Positions 1-11,964 of a stretch of DNA of 64,000 nt are shown here, in pieces. The stretch comes from Amaranthus tricolor (Eukaryota > Streptophyta > Magnoliopsida > Caryophyllales > Amaranthaceae), in assembly GCF_026212465.1 (NCBI RefSeq), contig NC_080047.1:41218422-41282421 (forward strand), written 5' to 3'. The notes under the pieces were generated by a model. That model ran no database searches, was not told where the DNA came from, and saw only the letters and a list, made by a program, of their open reading frames with translations. A program made the position numbers and the translations under genes. Within the stretch, counting starts at the first letter, position 1. Every line of letters starts with the position of its first letter.

Positions 1-229
1 TAGTTATAACAATAATAATAATAACAATAATAATAATAATAATAACAACAAATACAACAATAATAATAATAATTATAACAATAATAAATAAATAAATTAC
101 GTAAATTAAAATATTAAAAAATTTAAAAAATAAAAATATCAACAATAAAAATTAAAATAATGACAACAACAATAATAATACTAACAATAATTATAAAAAT
201 AATTTAAAAATACATTAATACGTAAATTT

Positions 230-230
<1 letters not shown>
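1..230. repeat. AAT/AAC-rich microsatellite tract
   Basis: Almost pure A/T with imperfect AAT and AAC trinucleotide runs and no coding signal. Similar ATT/AAT microsatellites flank the Mutator-like pseudogene at 56305-56420 and 57957-57999, so this may be the edge of a related element cut by the window end. That link is inference. Confidence 0.8.
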
Positions 231-267
<37 letters not shown>

Positions 268-383
268 CAGTCGCCCAGTTTTGTGCGACTGGACCATGGT
301 TCAGTCGCCCAGATCTGTGCGACTAGACCATGGTTCAGTCGCCCAGATTTGTGCGACTTGTTTTTTTTTTTTTTTTTTTTTTT
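231..383. repeat. Three 34-bp tandem units with internal inverted repeat, between poly-A and poly-T
   Basis: A poly-A run (231-266) is followed by units starting at 268, 302 and 336, spaced exactly 34 bp. A poly-T run (361-383) closes the block. Each unit holds the inverted pair AGTCGC and GCGACT around a CCAGATCTGT-like core, and CCATGG lies between units. The core CGCCCAGATCTG recurs at 56226-56241 beside the Mutator-like pseudogene. No protein is supported here. Confidence 0.75.
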
Positions 384-1475
384 CCTTCGAACGGCAATTT
401 TACGTACCGCATCCGACTCATAGTCGCTTTCGTTAGCCATATTCAACCAACTACGCCTTACAACTTCATTAACACTTTTTAGAGAGATAGTACCAGTTTT
501 TAGTGAGATAGTACCGTGTTTCAATTCGTATTTCAAACGCATCTCAGAGTTCGATATATATAGACAAATCATCCTCATTAAATTCTTAATAGTGTTATTA
601 AGCGTGATTTACATTTATTAAGCGTGATTTACATTTATTAATTATTTTTCAACTCCAATGGCATTTTTGTAATTCTTTTAAATCCAGGGGCAATTAAGTA
701 ATTTTGGAGGGGGGGTGGCGAAAAAATGAAAAGGGGTGGCGAAAAATAGCAACACCCATAAAAAAAAGGATACATTAAAAGAAAAGGGGGATTTTAAGGG
801 GTAAAAGTGGGATAAAAAATTTCTAAAAATATAAAGTATTCTAAAGTGGAAAAACTTTTGAAACTACCCGTTATAGTAATATGGAAGATCAAAAAAAGAA
901 CGGAGGGAGTATAATTTATCTGTGCTACTGATTCAGAGAAACGGATTAGTCCGGAGTTTCCAGAAGCCGGAGCACTGGTATTGTCAGATAGGAGCGGAAA
1001 TTGGAATCCCGTGATGTAATTACTGGCTCTGTTCCATATAATTTGGATTAAAGATAAAATTTTTATTTTTAAGAAAAAGGTGAATAATAGTATAAATGAA
1101 AATAGAAAATAAATTATATGAATAAAAATAAAAAAAATTAAAATATATGAATGAGATTAAAAGAAAATAATAGACTATAATCCAAAAATTAAAACAATAT
1201 AAATTATATGAGACGAACCAAAATAAAAAATACTCCAAAAGTCCGCCAACTCTGAACAGGACTTTCATTTCCCATTTAAAATTTATTTTTTTTCTTTTTC
1301 TAATTTGAGTGTAGAGTAAGCTTGTCAGATAATTTTCAGGTTATGATCGTGCATGGAGCATGCTTATTAATCTTTGGGAAGTAGCACCGGTGTCACTCTT
1401 CCGTTTGAGTTCCCACTTTTAAACTCATAATTTTGACGTTTCACTATATCCGTTAAAGTTAACTTTTTACACAAT
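384..1475. other. Gene-free AT-rich spacer
   Basis: I see no convincing gene here. The stretch contains homopolymer runs, a direct repeat of AAGCGTGATTTACATTTATT near 600-640, and a CGGAGGGAGTA motif near 901 that resembles the ends of plant Stowaway-type MITEs. Confidence 0.5.
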
Positions 1476-1479
1476 TTAA

Positions 1480-1670
1480 TATGTTATTATGATTATTTTA
1501 TATATTGAATTATATATACACATCTAAAAATTATAAAAAGTTAACATTATGAAATTATGCGATTAGATGATTCAAACAAGATCTCATTTGAATATATTTT
1601 TTCTTACAAATTAGCTGCAATATATAAAATAAGTTTGAAAGATGAATAGTGTCAATAAGAGTAATATAGT
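1480..1670. repeat. MITE-like repeat related to 58747-58993
   Basis: This segment shares a diverged core with the clearer Stowaway-like MITE at 58747-58993, in the same order: AAAATTATAAAAA, then TATGAAA, then AACAAGATC, then GATGAATAGTG. The ends are unclear here; a TAGAGGGAGTA motif lies near 1734. I read it as an old, partly decayed copy. Confidence 0.45.
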
Positions 1671-2066
1671 GAGTATTTCAAAATTGAGGAAGTATATGAG
1701 AGCTTTTTGAGTCTTAGAATACAAACTCAGATAGAGGGAGTATTTCTGTTCACAAATGCTTACAATTAATAGTGACATATATGTTCTTTAAAAAATATCA
1801 CTATACCCAGTGTATCCCGCTCATAGAAAACTATGATCGGGGTCTGGGGAGGAAAAAACAACGGCAGCTCATACCCATAGAGGAAAGTACGGTCAAAGAG
1901 TTCCTCGGCTTGAGAAAAGTCTACAAAGAGAGAGAAACCTGCAACTTACAAATAGAATAAATAGTATACGTACACGTAACTAAAAATAAAGATAAAAGTA
2001 ATGAAGAAGGTAAAGAGCAATAATTAAGGCAATAACAATAACAAACGATGGGTAAAAGGGACGGGT

Positions 2067-4493
2067 TTAGTAATCTAAGACGTGGATAAGGCGCCGCCAA
2101 CTGCCCCAATCCCTGGTCAGGGACTTGGAGAGGTGAAGTTCATGCATGTCACTTTTAATCTGTTCCTCCCACGTTCTCCTAAGTCTTCCTCGACTTCTCT
2201 TGCCATCCACTATGATGCATTCGATCTTTCTTACTAGGGCGTCATGTGTCTTTCTCTACACATGCCCAAACCAGCTCAACCTGTTCTCCCGCATCTTTGC
2301 GGAGAGAGGTGCAACCCTTAACCTCTCCGTGAACTTCTGGTTTCTTATCCTATCCATCATAGTATTACCACACATCCACCTCAGCATACGCATTTCTGTT
2401 ACATCCATCCTCTATTCGAAAACCTTCTTTACGGACCAACATTATGTCCCATATAACAACGTCTGCCTAATCGCAACGCGGTAAAATTTACCTTTTAATC
2501 TTCTCAGGAACTTTTTATCACAAAGCACCCCGGTTGCTGCTCGCCACTTAAGCAAACCTGCTTGTATACGATTACTAATGTCTCCATCAATCTCCCCATT
2601 ACTCTGAATCATCGATCCCAAATATTTGAACTTGGACGTACATGCAATAACTTCTCCCCTTATGGTCACCTCTGGCTCCCCTATCCATTCTGTCCCACTG
2701 AAATTGCATCGCAAATATTCTGTCTACGTACGGCTTATGCGCAACCCTTACCCTCCAAGGCTTCCCTCCACTCTTCCAATTTACTATTAGCCTCCTCTTT
2801 GTTTTCTGCGACCAAAACTATGTCGTCTGCGAAAAGCATGCACCATGGTATGGTTTTCCAGATGGATTAAGAGATTTCCTCCATAATAACCGTAAAAACG
2901 AAAGGACTTAGTGTTGATCCCTGATGTAGTCCCACTTTAATTGGGAAAGACTATGTCATACCCACCGGTGTATATATGTTAGTCCACTCTGTCTTACATG
3001 TTCTGTATTACCTCAATGTACCTTCGTGAAATACCTCTATTCTTGAGGCTATCCCAAACGATGCTTCATGGTATGCTATCGTATGCTTTCTCTAGGTCAA
3101 TGAACACTAGATGCAAATCCTTGTTTCGCTCCTTATACTTTTCCATGACGCTCCTCAAAAGATGGATTGCCTCGGTGGTTGATCTTCCCGACATGAATCC
3201 GAATTGGTTCTCCCTAATTACCGTCTCTCGTCTAATTCTTTTCTGATCACTCTTTCCCACAGTTTCATAGTATGACTTAGAAGTTTGATCCCTCTATAGT
3301 TCCCGCATACTTGTGCATCACCCTTGTTTTTAAAGAGTGGGATAAGTGTGCTAACCCTCCATTCTTCTGGCATTTTACGAGACCTCAAGATGATATTAAA
3401 GAGGTTAGTAAGCCAACGAATTCCCACCTCCCCTAAACCCCTCCACACCTCAATCAGAGTGTTATCAGGTCCAACTGCCTTTGATCCCCATATTTTTTTG
3501 AGAGCTTTTCCTACTTCCACCGTGGTGATATCAATAATCGACTCATGATCCTGTGTACTTTGGAAGTCTGAAGTTTGTCGAATATCTTCCTTTAGACCCC
3601 TAGTCTCATTGAGCAGTTGAGAAAAATATTGATGCCATCTCATCTTGACGTCCTCTTGTCTAAGGAGTACTCGTCCACCTTCATCCTTAATGAACTTCAC
3701 TGTCCCTAAGTCCTTCTTTTGCCTAGATCTTGCTTTTGCCAATTTACGAATATATTTTTCCCCCTCTTTGGTATCAAGCTTTTGATAAAAGGCTTCAAAC
3801 GCACGATCTTTTGCCTTCATTACTGCTTTCTTTTCCGCCTGTTTTGATTCTTTATACCTCTCCTTCTTATATGTCCTATCCTCCTCCTCCGTGCAAGCCA
3901 TGAGCTCCTTGAATCTCATGTTTTTGTCCTTTATCTTCTTTTGCACTTCTTCGTTCCACCAACACGACTCTTTGTACACCTTTGGTTTCCCCGTCGACAC
4001 CCATAATGTCTCCTTTGCCACCTTTCGAATGGTTTCCGCCATAGTCGCCCACATTTAATTTGCATCGTCTGATATAATTTGGAAACCCAACATCTTGATC
4101 TTGTTTGACACGGTTGCGACCATATCCCCTTTAAGTTTGCCCCACATGATCGTTTGTCTTACCTTTATCTTCTTCTCGACAATCTTTCTCCTCATACGAA
4201 ATACTAGTACTAATAACCTATGTTGGGTGGGCATCTCTGTACCCAGCACAACCTTACAGTCCAGACACAAGCTCCAATCAACCTTCCGTACTAAACAGTA
4301 GTCAATTTGGGTTGCATGCCCACCACTCCTGTACGTAATCAAGTGCTCATCCTTCTTTCTAAAGATCGAGTTTGCTGTAACCAACTCCTTTGCCAATGCA
4401 AACTTAAGCAAGATCTCTCCACTCTCGTTCTTTACACCATAACCAAACCCCCCATGAACTGAGTTATAATTAACTCCCTCCTTACCTATGTGT
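2067..4493 (-). pseudogene. RTE endonuclease-reverse transcriptase ORF, broken
   Basis: Read on the minus strand, the product begins with the C-terminal part of an AP-endonuclease-like domain (4055-4490, with HATQIDYCLVRK). A linker follows, then the reverse transcriptase with GPDNTLIEVWRGLGEVG and NYRGIKLLSHTMKLWERVI (near 3218-3500), FGFMSGRSTTEAIHLLR (3066-3260) and the catalytic FADD box (about 2815-2835). The C-terminal tail reads on to about 2067. This order is typical of the RTE clade. Breaks: an in-frame stop after 4055, a frameshift near 3218-3260, and more disruptions between 2715 and 3065. It cannot make an active protein. Confidence 0.85.
4489..4493. other. Left target-site duplication TGTGT of the LTR array
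   Basis: TGTGT directly precedes the array's first bases TGATGC. The same five bases follow its last bases GCATCA at 23968-23972. Removing the array plus one copy restores a continuous LINE endonuclease reading. Confidence 0.9.
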
Positions 4494-5520
4494 TGATGCG
4501 TAACCGGGGCTGGTTAAGGCCTTGGTTATGCAAGGATGAATGTCGCGCAGAAGCTTTAATGATTACTACAAACAATACTACGAAATGATCATGCAAAGAA
4601 CACGAAACAACCACAAACAGAATCAAGAAATCCTTTCTTGATTTTCTGATGGTGATCCCCTGTGACCCTCCTCTATGATCGATTCTAAACTGATATGTAC
4701 AAAGCCTTCCAGACCTTGCACTCGAGGTTTCCTTAAAGTATGAAGGTTGCTCCACAACTCTTAACACTCCAAGGATCAAAGGTTACTCCGTAGCCTTTGA
4801 TGAAGTTGCCTCCAACTTCGAAGAAGAAAACAGAAAACTCTTTTGTGAATACCTCTATTACTTTGATTAATCTCAAATACAAGTTGTTGAACGTCTATTA
4901 TATGGGGGAGGCCCTCCTTATATAGAGTCCTCAACTAATCATAACAGCTATAAAGTCACGAGCCTAATTAAAATGCACGTGCTAATACATGGGTACTTAA
5001 AACAGAAACAAAACACTTAGACAAATTCTGATCTGCAAATCCTTCGAGCAGCCCTCCTTCACCTTAGCTTCTAGGACTCCACGTGGCTTTTTAGAGTGGT
5101 TTTAGGACTTTGATAGCAAGTTCCTAGTGTAGAGATTCTATTTCAACCCTTGGTGGCACAAGATACCATGAAACACAATCTACACAACGCGTGCTAGGTG
5201 AGCTGGTCAGAACAAGCTTGCTGTTCTGATTTGTACTTCTTGTTGAGTGGCTGACCTTCACGTCTCATTTCAGTGGGTTTTACATGATGTATAATGATGT
5301 TCTTGGGCCAAGGCATGAAGTTCCAAGTACCAAGATTCCATTTCCACTTTATCCCAGGTCATGGATGCATAGGTTTGGTCTCCACGTGTCGTGCAAGGTG
5401 ACCTCGTCGCTAGTTCGCTGCTGTGTTGTTTTGAAACCATGAGCTGTTCCCTGAGGCAGCCTTGTGTACCATGAGCTGTTCCCTTTGCTATCTGTACTTG
5501 ATGCAACCACATTTGCATCA
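4494..5520 (-). repeat. LTR 1 (outer 3' LTR of the array)
   Basis: 1,027 bp, TGATGC to GCATCA. It carries the 'A-type' variants: A at 5177 and G at 5262, shared only with LTR 2. It directly abuts the TGTGT duplication on the LINE side. Confidence 0.93.
4916..4925 (-). promoter_or_regulatory. TATA-like box in LTR 1
   Basis: The minus strand reads CTATATAAGG at offset 422 of the LTR, the only strong TATA-like motif. The same box occurs at 8138-8147, 11360-11369, 20141-20150 and 23363-23372. This gives a U3 of roughly 595 bp if used. The transcription start itself is inferred. Confidence 0.6.
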
Positions 5521-5534
5521 ATTCCTCCCTCTTT
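5521..5534 (-). other. Polypurine tract, unit 1
   Basis: The minus strand reads AAAGAGGGAGGAAT directly upstream of the 3' LTR start TGATGC. This is the expected position and composition of the plus-strand primer of an LTR retrotransposon. The same tract recurs at 8743-8756, 11965-11978 and 20746-20759. It is absent beyond LTR 5, as expected at the array's outer 5' end. Confidence 0.85.
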
Positions 5535-5692
5535 AAAAATAATTGTCCTCAATTCTAAGTACTCCATGGCTTGCTGGACTAACGCCCAATAAAAACTACT
5601 CCTTGTTGGTTGCTCTTGATCTAAATGCTGAATTGCTATTGAACTACTGTTTGCTGAACCATGCATCTGCTACTATTTGCTGCTGTGCTGGA

Positions 5693-6808
5693 CTATTGTA
5701 TTGATCCTCCTGCTGTGCTTTCCAGGTTCCCCATGATCATAGCACATGTAAGCATGAATGCCCTTGTTCTCACTTGCATAATGAACCATACCCATATGTT
5801 AAACAAGCTTACCAAGAAGATTAGCTTGCTTGTATTGCCAATAACACAATGAACTTGTATCATTCTCCCCTTCTTAGAAAAAATTCGACCCCGAATTTTT
5901 GTAGGGTTGAATTCCACAAATCTCTCCATATGAACATAATCCATTAAAGGTGATTCTTCAACCACAAAATCAACCTTTACAAATTCATGCTTCTTAGCTA
6001 GCTCTATTTGTGAATCATCTTCAAAACTTGCATGAACATTGGCCTTATGAAATACCTCTTGTCTAGTACAACGCAAATCATCACAAGATGTCTCCACAAC
6101 TTCTTTAAGATCATCGACCATCTCTACACAAGAAGCTTCAACAACCTCTCCAAGATCTCTAATGCTTTCAACCGTAGGTGTTTCAACCATGCTTTCAAGA
6201 TCATGAACAACTACTACACAAGGTGTTTCAACCACCTCCTCAAGAGCTTCAACAAACTCTTCACAATCCGATTCCGGATATTCATCGTAGATAGGAATCA
6301 CATTTGCATACAAGTCAAGTTCCTCTTGTTTAGAAGCAATATCATCACCTTTATGCTCATCAATCATCTCTTCACAAGATTCTTCAATGACTACTTCGTT
6401 ATTTGATTTTGAAATATCATCATGAGAAGGAGCCAATGATGTTTGTTCTTCAACATGCTTTGAAGCGATGTTATATATAGCCCTATACTTACCATTAGGG
6501 TCATACTTAAGAACAGTTACCACTTTCGAATCCCCATATCTCCCTTGCAATTCCTGTTGAAATCTCAACTTTTCTTGTTGAAGATGAAGCTTTCTCTTCA
6601 AACCTTGCACTTGCCTCCTAACTAGCACCAATTGTTTCTGAGAGAGATCAACATTCTTCCAATATCCAAAGTTTTCATAAAACTTTATTAACTCTCCAAG
6701 ATATTCTTCCCTAATCTCCAATGATTGCAGCTTATCCCTCAATGCATGTTCATAATCTGCTTCATCCAATGTTCCATATTTGTTCACGTTTAACCTTGAT
6801 AATGTCAT
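5693..6808 (-). CDS. 371-aa retrotransposon internal protein, copy 1
   Basis: This is the only long ORF of the element. Residues 1-115 are charged and helix-prone (LRRQ/LQQEK-type heptads around 60-95, likely coiled coil). A very acidic middle, roughly 140-250, holds four imperfect repeats of about 15 residues built on (L)xEVVETPC...D. The C-terminal end (about 315-371) is hydrophobic and less plausible as structured protein. No zinc knuckle, protease, integrase or RT motif is present. It may be a degenerate or specialised gag-like protein, but I do not recognise the family. The product is identical in the copies at 8915-10030 and 20918-22033. The ORF starts about 890 bp downstream of the primer binding site. 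Confidence 0.6.
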   Translation of the reverse strand: MTLSRLNVNKYGTLDEADYEHALRDKLQSLEIREEYLGELIKFYENFGYWKNVDLSQKQLVLVRRQVQGLKRKLHLQQEKLRFQQELQGRYGDSKVVTVLKYDPNGKYRAIYNIASKHVEEQTSLAPSHDDISKSNNEVVIEESCEEMIDEHKGDDIASKQEELDLYANVIPIYDEYPESDCEEFVEALEEVVETPCVVVVHDLESMVETPTVESIRDLGEVVEASCVEMVDDLKEVVETSCDDLRCTRQEVFHKANVHASFEDDSQIELAKKHEFVKVDFVVEESPLMDYVHMERFVEFNPTKIRGRIFSKKGRMIQVHCVIGNTSKLIFLVSLFNIWVWFIMQVRTRAFMLTCAMIMGNLESTAGGSIQ

Positions 6809-7700
6809 CTTCTCGACTCAATGAAGGGTGAAAAAGGAAAAAAAAGAAAGAAAAAAAGACACGAGGTTTGGAATTTTCTGTGCGCACAAAACAGAATGCA
6901 ACAGAAACAAACAGAAACAAACAGCACAATTTCAGAATTCTGTATGAAATGTTTGCTATTGAAAACCCAACCAAAACAACTCCAAGTATGATGAAACTTG
7001 GTGACAACACACCTCACGATGTCTACAAACACCCCAAATTGAAATTACTCAAAAATGTTGAGTGGTTTGATCACAAATCAAATTTTACTACACACATACA
7101 GTTTGAATTATTTCTGTGACCTTTGGTCAAAAACACTTGCGCATCTTTTTTTCCACAACCCCACTAACTACAAAACAAGGCTTACCAAAAACTAGACTCA
7201 AAATGTGAAAAAAAGAAACAATGAAAAAGACTCAAAAATGAAAGAGAAATGATGAAAATACAGAAGACACAAAAAAAAATGAAGCCCCTTGTACTTTTTC
7301 AAAACAACACTGAAATGGGTCAATCAAGAAGCCTATGAAACGTAAGAAAAAATGCACACATGATGTGGTTTGATGAATATAGGATGTTAATTGATAATTT
7401 GATGGAAAATGAAGGCCAAAGGATAGAATCTTGGTAGGTTTTCGAAGACAACTTACCACAGTGCACAAAACTGATCACTTGTGCGCAGTCTAATGAATCA
7501 TGCATATCTCCTTCACTAATCCACCAAATCCAATAATTCCAAAGCAAAAAGTTCACCAACTCAATGAAGAATGTCGTGCAAAAACAGTTTTGAAAAATAA
7601 CCTCAAACGTTCCTCCAAATCGATCACGTTTCAAACCCCAAAAACTGACAGAACTGAACAATGGTTCCTCTGTGCGTACCTTGTCCCCTTCGTGAACCGT
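6809..7700 (-). other. Leader region of unit 1
   Basis: This lies between the primer binding site and the 371-aa ORF, so it is the presumed 5' leader. Only short overlapping ORFs occur on both strands and I regard none as genes. The leader recurs in every unit (10031-10922, 18812-19703, 22034-22925). Confidence 0.6.
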
Positions 7701-7712
7701 GCTCTGATACCA
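7701..7712 (-). other. Primer binding site, unit 1
   Basis: The minus strand reads TGGTATCAGAGC three bases inside the LTR end. It is complementary to the 3' end of plant initiator methionine tRNA, the usual primer of plant LTR retrotransposons. Identical sites occur at 10923-10934, 19704-19715 and 22926-22937. This fixes the element's orientation. Confidence 0.9.
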
Positions 7713-7715
7713 AGT

Positions 7716-8742
7716 TGATGCGTAACCGGGGCTGGTTAAGGCCTTGGTTATGCAAGGATGAATGTCGCGCAGAAGCTTTAATGATTACTACAAACAATAC
7801 TACGAAATGATCATGCAAAGAACACGAAACAACCACAAACAGAATCAAGAAATCCTTTCTTGATTTTCTGATGGTGATCCCCTGTGACCCTCCTCTATGA
7901 TCGATTCTAAACTGATATGTACAAAGCCTTCCAGACCTTGCACTCGAGGTTTCCTTAAAGTATGAAGGTTGCTCCACAACTCTTAACACTCCAAGGATCA
8001 AAGGTTACTCCGTAGCCTTTGATGAAGTTGCCTCCAACTTCGAAGAAGAAAACAGAAAACTCTTTTGTGAATACCTCTATTACTTTGATTAATCTCAAAT
8101 ACAAGTTGTTGAACGTCTATTATATGGGGGAGGCCCTCCTTATATAGAGTCCTCAACTAATCATAACAGCTATAAAGTCACGAGCCTAATTAAAATGCAC
8201 GTGCTAATACATGGGTACTTAAAACAGAAACAAAACACTTAGACAAATTCTGATCTGCAAATCCTTCGAGCAGCCCTCCTTCACCTTAGCTTCTAGGACT
8301 CCACGTGGCTTTTTAGAGTGGTTTTAGGACTTTGATAGCAAGTTCCTAGTGTAGAGATTCTATTTCAACCCTTGGTGGCACAAGATACCATGAAACACAA
8401 TCTACACAACGCGTGCTAGGTGAGCTGGTCAGAACAAGCTTGCTGTTCTGATTTGTACTTCTTGTTGAGTGGCTGACCTTCACGTCTCATTTCAGTGGGT
8501 TTTACATGATGTATAATGATGTTCTTGGGCCAAGGCATGAAGTTCCAAGTACCAAGATTCCATTTCCACTTTATCCCAGGTCATGGATGCATAGGTTTGG
8601 TCTCCACGTGTCGTGCAAGGTGACCTCGTCGCTAGTTCGCTGCTGTGTTGTTTTGAAACCATGAGCTGTTCCCTGAGGCAGCCTTGTGTACCATGAGCTG
8701 TTCCCTTTGCTATCTGTACTTGATGCAACCACATTTGCATCA
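7716..8742 (-). repeat. LTR 2 of the array
   Basis: 1,027 bp and identical in type to LTR 1: A at 8399 and G at 8484. It is shared by units 1 and 2 (5' LTR of one, 3' LTR of the next), so the array is LTR-internal-LTR rather than separate insertions. Confidence 0.93.
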
Positions 8743-8914
8743 ATTCCTCCCTCTTTAAAAATAATTGTCCTCAATTCTAAGTACTCCATGGCTTGCTGGA
8801 CTAACGCCCAATAAAAACTACTCCTTGTTGGTTGCTCTTGATCTAAATGCTGAATTGCTATTGAACTACTGTTTGCTGAACCATGCATCTGCTACTATTT
8901 GCTGCTGTGCTGGA

Positions 8915-10030
8915 CTATTGTATTGATCCTCCTGCTGTGCTTTCCAGGTTCCCCATGATCATAGCACATGTAAGCATGAATGCCCTTGTTCTCACTTGCA
9001 TAATGAACCATACCCATATGTTAAACAAGCTTACCAAGAAGATTAGCTTGCTTGTATTGCCAATAACACAATGAACTTGTATCATTCTCCCCTTCTTAGA
9101 AAAAATTCGACCCCGAATTTTTGTAGGGTTGAATTCCACAAATCTCTCCATATGAACATAATCCATTAAAGGTGATTCTTCAACCACAAAATCAACCTTT
9201 ACAAATTCATGCTTCTTAGCTAGCTCTATTTGTGAATCATCTTCAAAACTTGCATGAACATTGGCCTTATGAAATACCTCTTGTCTAGTACAACGCAAAT
9301 CATCACAAGATGTCTCCACAACTTCTTTAAGATCATCGACCATCTCTACACAAGAAGCTTCAACAACCTCTCCAAGATCTCTAATGCTTTCAACCGTAGG
9401 TGTTTCAACCATGCTTTCAAGATCATGAACAACTACTACACAAGGTGTTTCAACCACCTCCTCAAGAGCTTCAACAAACTCTTCACAATCCGATTCCGGA
9501 TATTCATCGTAGATAGGAATCACATTTGCATACAAGTCAAGTTCCTCTTGTTTAGAAGCAATATCATCACCTTTATGCTCATCAATCATCTCTTCACAAG
9601 ATTCTTCAATGACTACTTCGTTATTTGATTTTGAAATATCATCATGAGAAGGAGCCAATGATGTTTGTTCTTCAACATGCTTTGAAGCGATGTTATATAT
9701 AGCCCTATACTTACCATTAGGGTCATACTTAAGAACAGTTACCACTTTCGAATCCCCATATCTCCCTTGCAATTCCTGTTGAAATCTCAACTTTTCTTGT
9801 TGAAGATGAAGCTTTCTCTTCAAACCTTGCACTTGCCTCCTAACTAGCACCAATTGTTTCTGAGAGAGATCAACATTCTTCCAATATCCAAAGTTTTCAT
9901 AAAACTTTATTAACTCTCCAAGATATTCTTCCCTAATCTCCAATGATTGCAGCTTATCCCTCAATGCATGTTCATAATCTGCTTCATCCAATGTTCCATA
10001 TTTGTTCACGTTTAACCTTGATAATGTCAT
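8915..10030 (-). CDS. 371-aa retrotransposon internal protein, copy 2
   Basis: Protein identical to the one at 5693-6808. It sits in an internal region 8743-10937 of the same 2,195-bp length, with its own polypurine tract (8743-8756), leader and primer binding site (10923-10934). Perfect identity over 371 codons indicates recent duplication rather than selection alone. Confidence 0.6.
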   Translation of the reverse strand: MTLSRLNVNKYGTLDEADYEHALRDKLQSLEIREEYLGELIKFYENFGYWKNVDLSQKQLVLVRRQVQGLKRKLHLQQEKLRFQQELQGRYGDSKVVTVLKYDPNGKYRAIYNIASKHVEEQTSLAPSHDDISKSNNEVVIEESCEEMIDEHKGDDIASKQEELDLYANVIPIYDEYPESDCEEFVEALEEVVETPCVVVVHDLESMVETPTVESIRDLGEVVEASCVEMVDDLKEVVETSCDDLRCTRQEVFHKANVHASFEDDSQIELAKKHEFVKVDFVVEESPLMDYVHMERFVEFNPTKIRGRIFSKKGRMIQVHCVIGNTSKLIFLVSLFNIWVWFIMQVRTRAFMLTCAMIMGNLESTAGGSIQ

Positions 10031-10937
10031 CTTCTCGACTCAATGAAGGGTGAAAAAGGAAAAAAAAGAAAGAAAAAAAGACACGAGGTTTGGAATTTTC
10101 TGTGCGCACAAAACAGAATGCAACAGAAACAAACAGAAACAAACAGCACAATTTCAGAATTCTGTATGAAATGTTTGCTATTGAAAACCCAACCAAAACA
10201 ACTCCAAGTATGATGAAACTTGGTGACAACACACCTCACGATGTCTACAAACACCCCAAATTGAAATTACTCAAAAATGTTGAGTGGTTTGATCACAAAT
10301 CAAATTTTACTACACACATACAGTTTGAATTATTTCTGTGACCTTTGGTCAAAAACACTTGCGCATCTTTTTTTCCACAACCCCACTAACTACAAAACAA
10401 GGCTTACCAAAAACTAGACTCAAAATGTGAAAAAAAGAAACAATGAAAAAGACTCAAAAATGAAAGAGAAATGATGAAAATACAGAAGACACAAAAAAAA
10501 ATGAAGCCCCTTGTACTTTTTCAAAACAACACTGAAATGGGTCAATCAAGAAGCCTATGAAACGTAAGAAAAAATGCACACATGATGTGGTTTGATGAAT
10601 ATAGGATGTTAATTGATAATTTGATGGAAAATGAAGGCCAAAGGATAGAATCTTGGTAGGTTTTCGAAGACAACTTACCACAGTGCACAAAACTGATCAC
10701 TTGTGCGCAGTCTAATGAATCATGCATATCTCCTTCACTAATCCACCAAATCCAATAATTCCAAAGCAAAAAGTTCACCAACTCAATGAAGAATGTCGTG
10801 CAAAAACAGTTTTGAAAAATAACCTCAAACGTTCCTCCAAATCGATCACGTTTCAAACCCCAAAAACTGACAGAACTGAACAATGGTTCCTCTGTGCGTA
10901 CCTTGTCCCCTTCGTGAACCGTGCTCTGATACCAAGT

Positions 10938-11964
10938 TGATGCGTAACCGGGGCTGGTTAAGGCCTTGGTTATGCAAGGATGAATGTCGCGCAGAAGCTT
11001 TAATGATTACTACAAACAATACTACGAAATGATCATGCAAAGAACACGAAACAACCACAAACAGAATCAAGAAATCCTTTCTTGATTTTCTGATGGTGAT
11101 CCCCTGTGACCCTCCTCTATGATCGATTCTAAACTGATATGTACAAAGCCTTCCAGACCTTGCACTCGAGGTTTCCTTAAAGTATGAAGGTTGCTCCACA
11201 ACTCTTAACACTCCAAGGATCAAAGGTTACTCCGTAGCCTTTGATGAAGTTGCCTCCAACTTCGAAGAAGAAAACAGAAAACTCTTTTGTGAATACCTCT
11301 ATTACTTTGATTAATCTCAAATACAAGTTGTTGAACGTCTATTATATGGGGGAGGCCCTCCTTATATAGAGTCCTCAACTAATCATAACAGCTATAAAGT
11401 CACGAGCCTAATTAAAATGCACGTGCTAATACATGGGTACTTAAAACAGAAACAAAACACTTAGACAAATTCTGATCTGCAAATCCTTCGAGCAGCCCTC
11501 CTTCACCTTAGCTTCTAGGACTCCACGTGGCTTTTTAGAGTGGTTTTAGGACTTTGATAGCAAGTTCCTAGTGTAGAGATTCTATTTCAACCCTTGGTGG
11601 CACAAGATACCATGAAACACGATCTACACAACGCGTGCTAGGTGAGCTGGTCAGAACAAGCTTGCTGTTCTGATTTGTACTTCTTGTTGAGTGGCTGACC
11701 TTCACATCTCATTTCAGTGGGTTTTACATGATGTATAATGATGTTCTTGGGCCAAGGCATGAAGTTCCAAGTACCAAGATTCCATTTCCACTTTATCCCA
11801 GGTCATGGATGCATAGGTTTGGTCTCCACGTGTCGTGCAAGGTGACCTCGTCGCTAGTTCGCTGCTGTGTTGTTTTGAAACCATGAGCTGTTCCCTGAGG
11901 CAGCCTTGTGTACCATGAGCTGTTCCCTTTGCTATCTGTACTTGATGCAACCACATTTGCATCA
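10938..11964 (-). repeat. LTR 3 of the array
   Basis: 1,027 bp with the 'B-type' variants: G at 11621 and A at 11706, shared with LTRs 4 and 5. The switch from A-type to B-type therefore lies between LTR 2 and LTR 3. Confidence 0.93.

Larger units (their letters stand above)
1790..4493 (-). mobile_element. RTE-clade LINE, 3' portion
   Basis: This is the 3' part of a non-LTR retrotransposon on the minus strand. It holds the rest of the endonuclease domain, the reverse transcriptase and the 3' UTR. It ends abruptly at 4493, inside the endonuclease region just after the GGDFNGH stretch. The sequence resumes at 23968, so the 4494-23967 array inserted into it. The 3' UTR (about 1796-2060) holds plant-RTE-like text such as CCTCCCCAGACCCC. 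An ACATATAT motif flanks both outer ends (about 1776 and 24227) and could be the LINE's own target duplication, but this is weak. Confidence 0.85.

Noticed and set aside
268..360. Short regular repeats as a CRISPR array
   Set aside because: Only three units, no unique spacers, plant context.
204..578. 124-codon ORF with poly-Lys and poly-Phe runs
   Set aside because: It crosses poly-A, poly-T and the tandem repeats; no support as a protein.
1020..1268. Hydrophobic 82-codon ORF
   Set aside because: Phe/Tyr/Ile-rich translation is what AT-rich DNA gives by chance.
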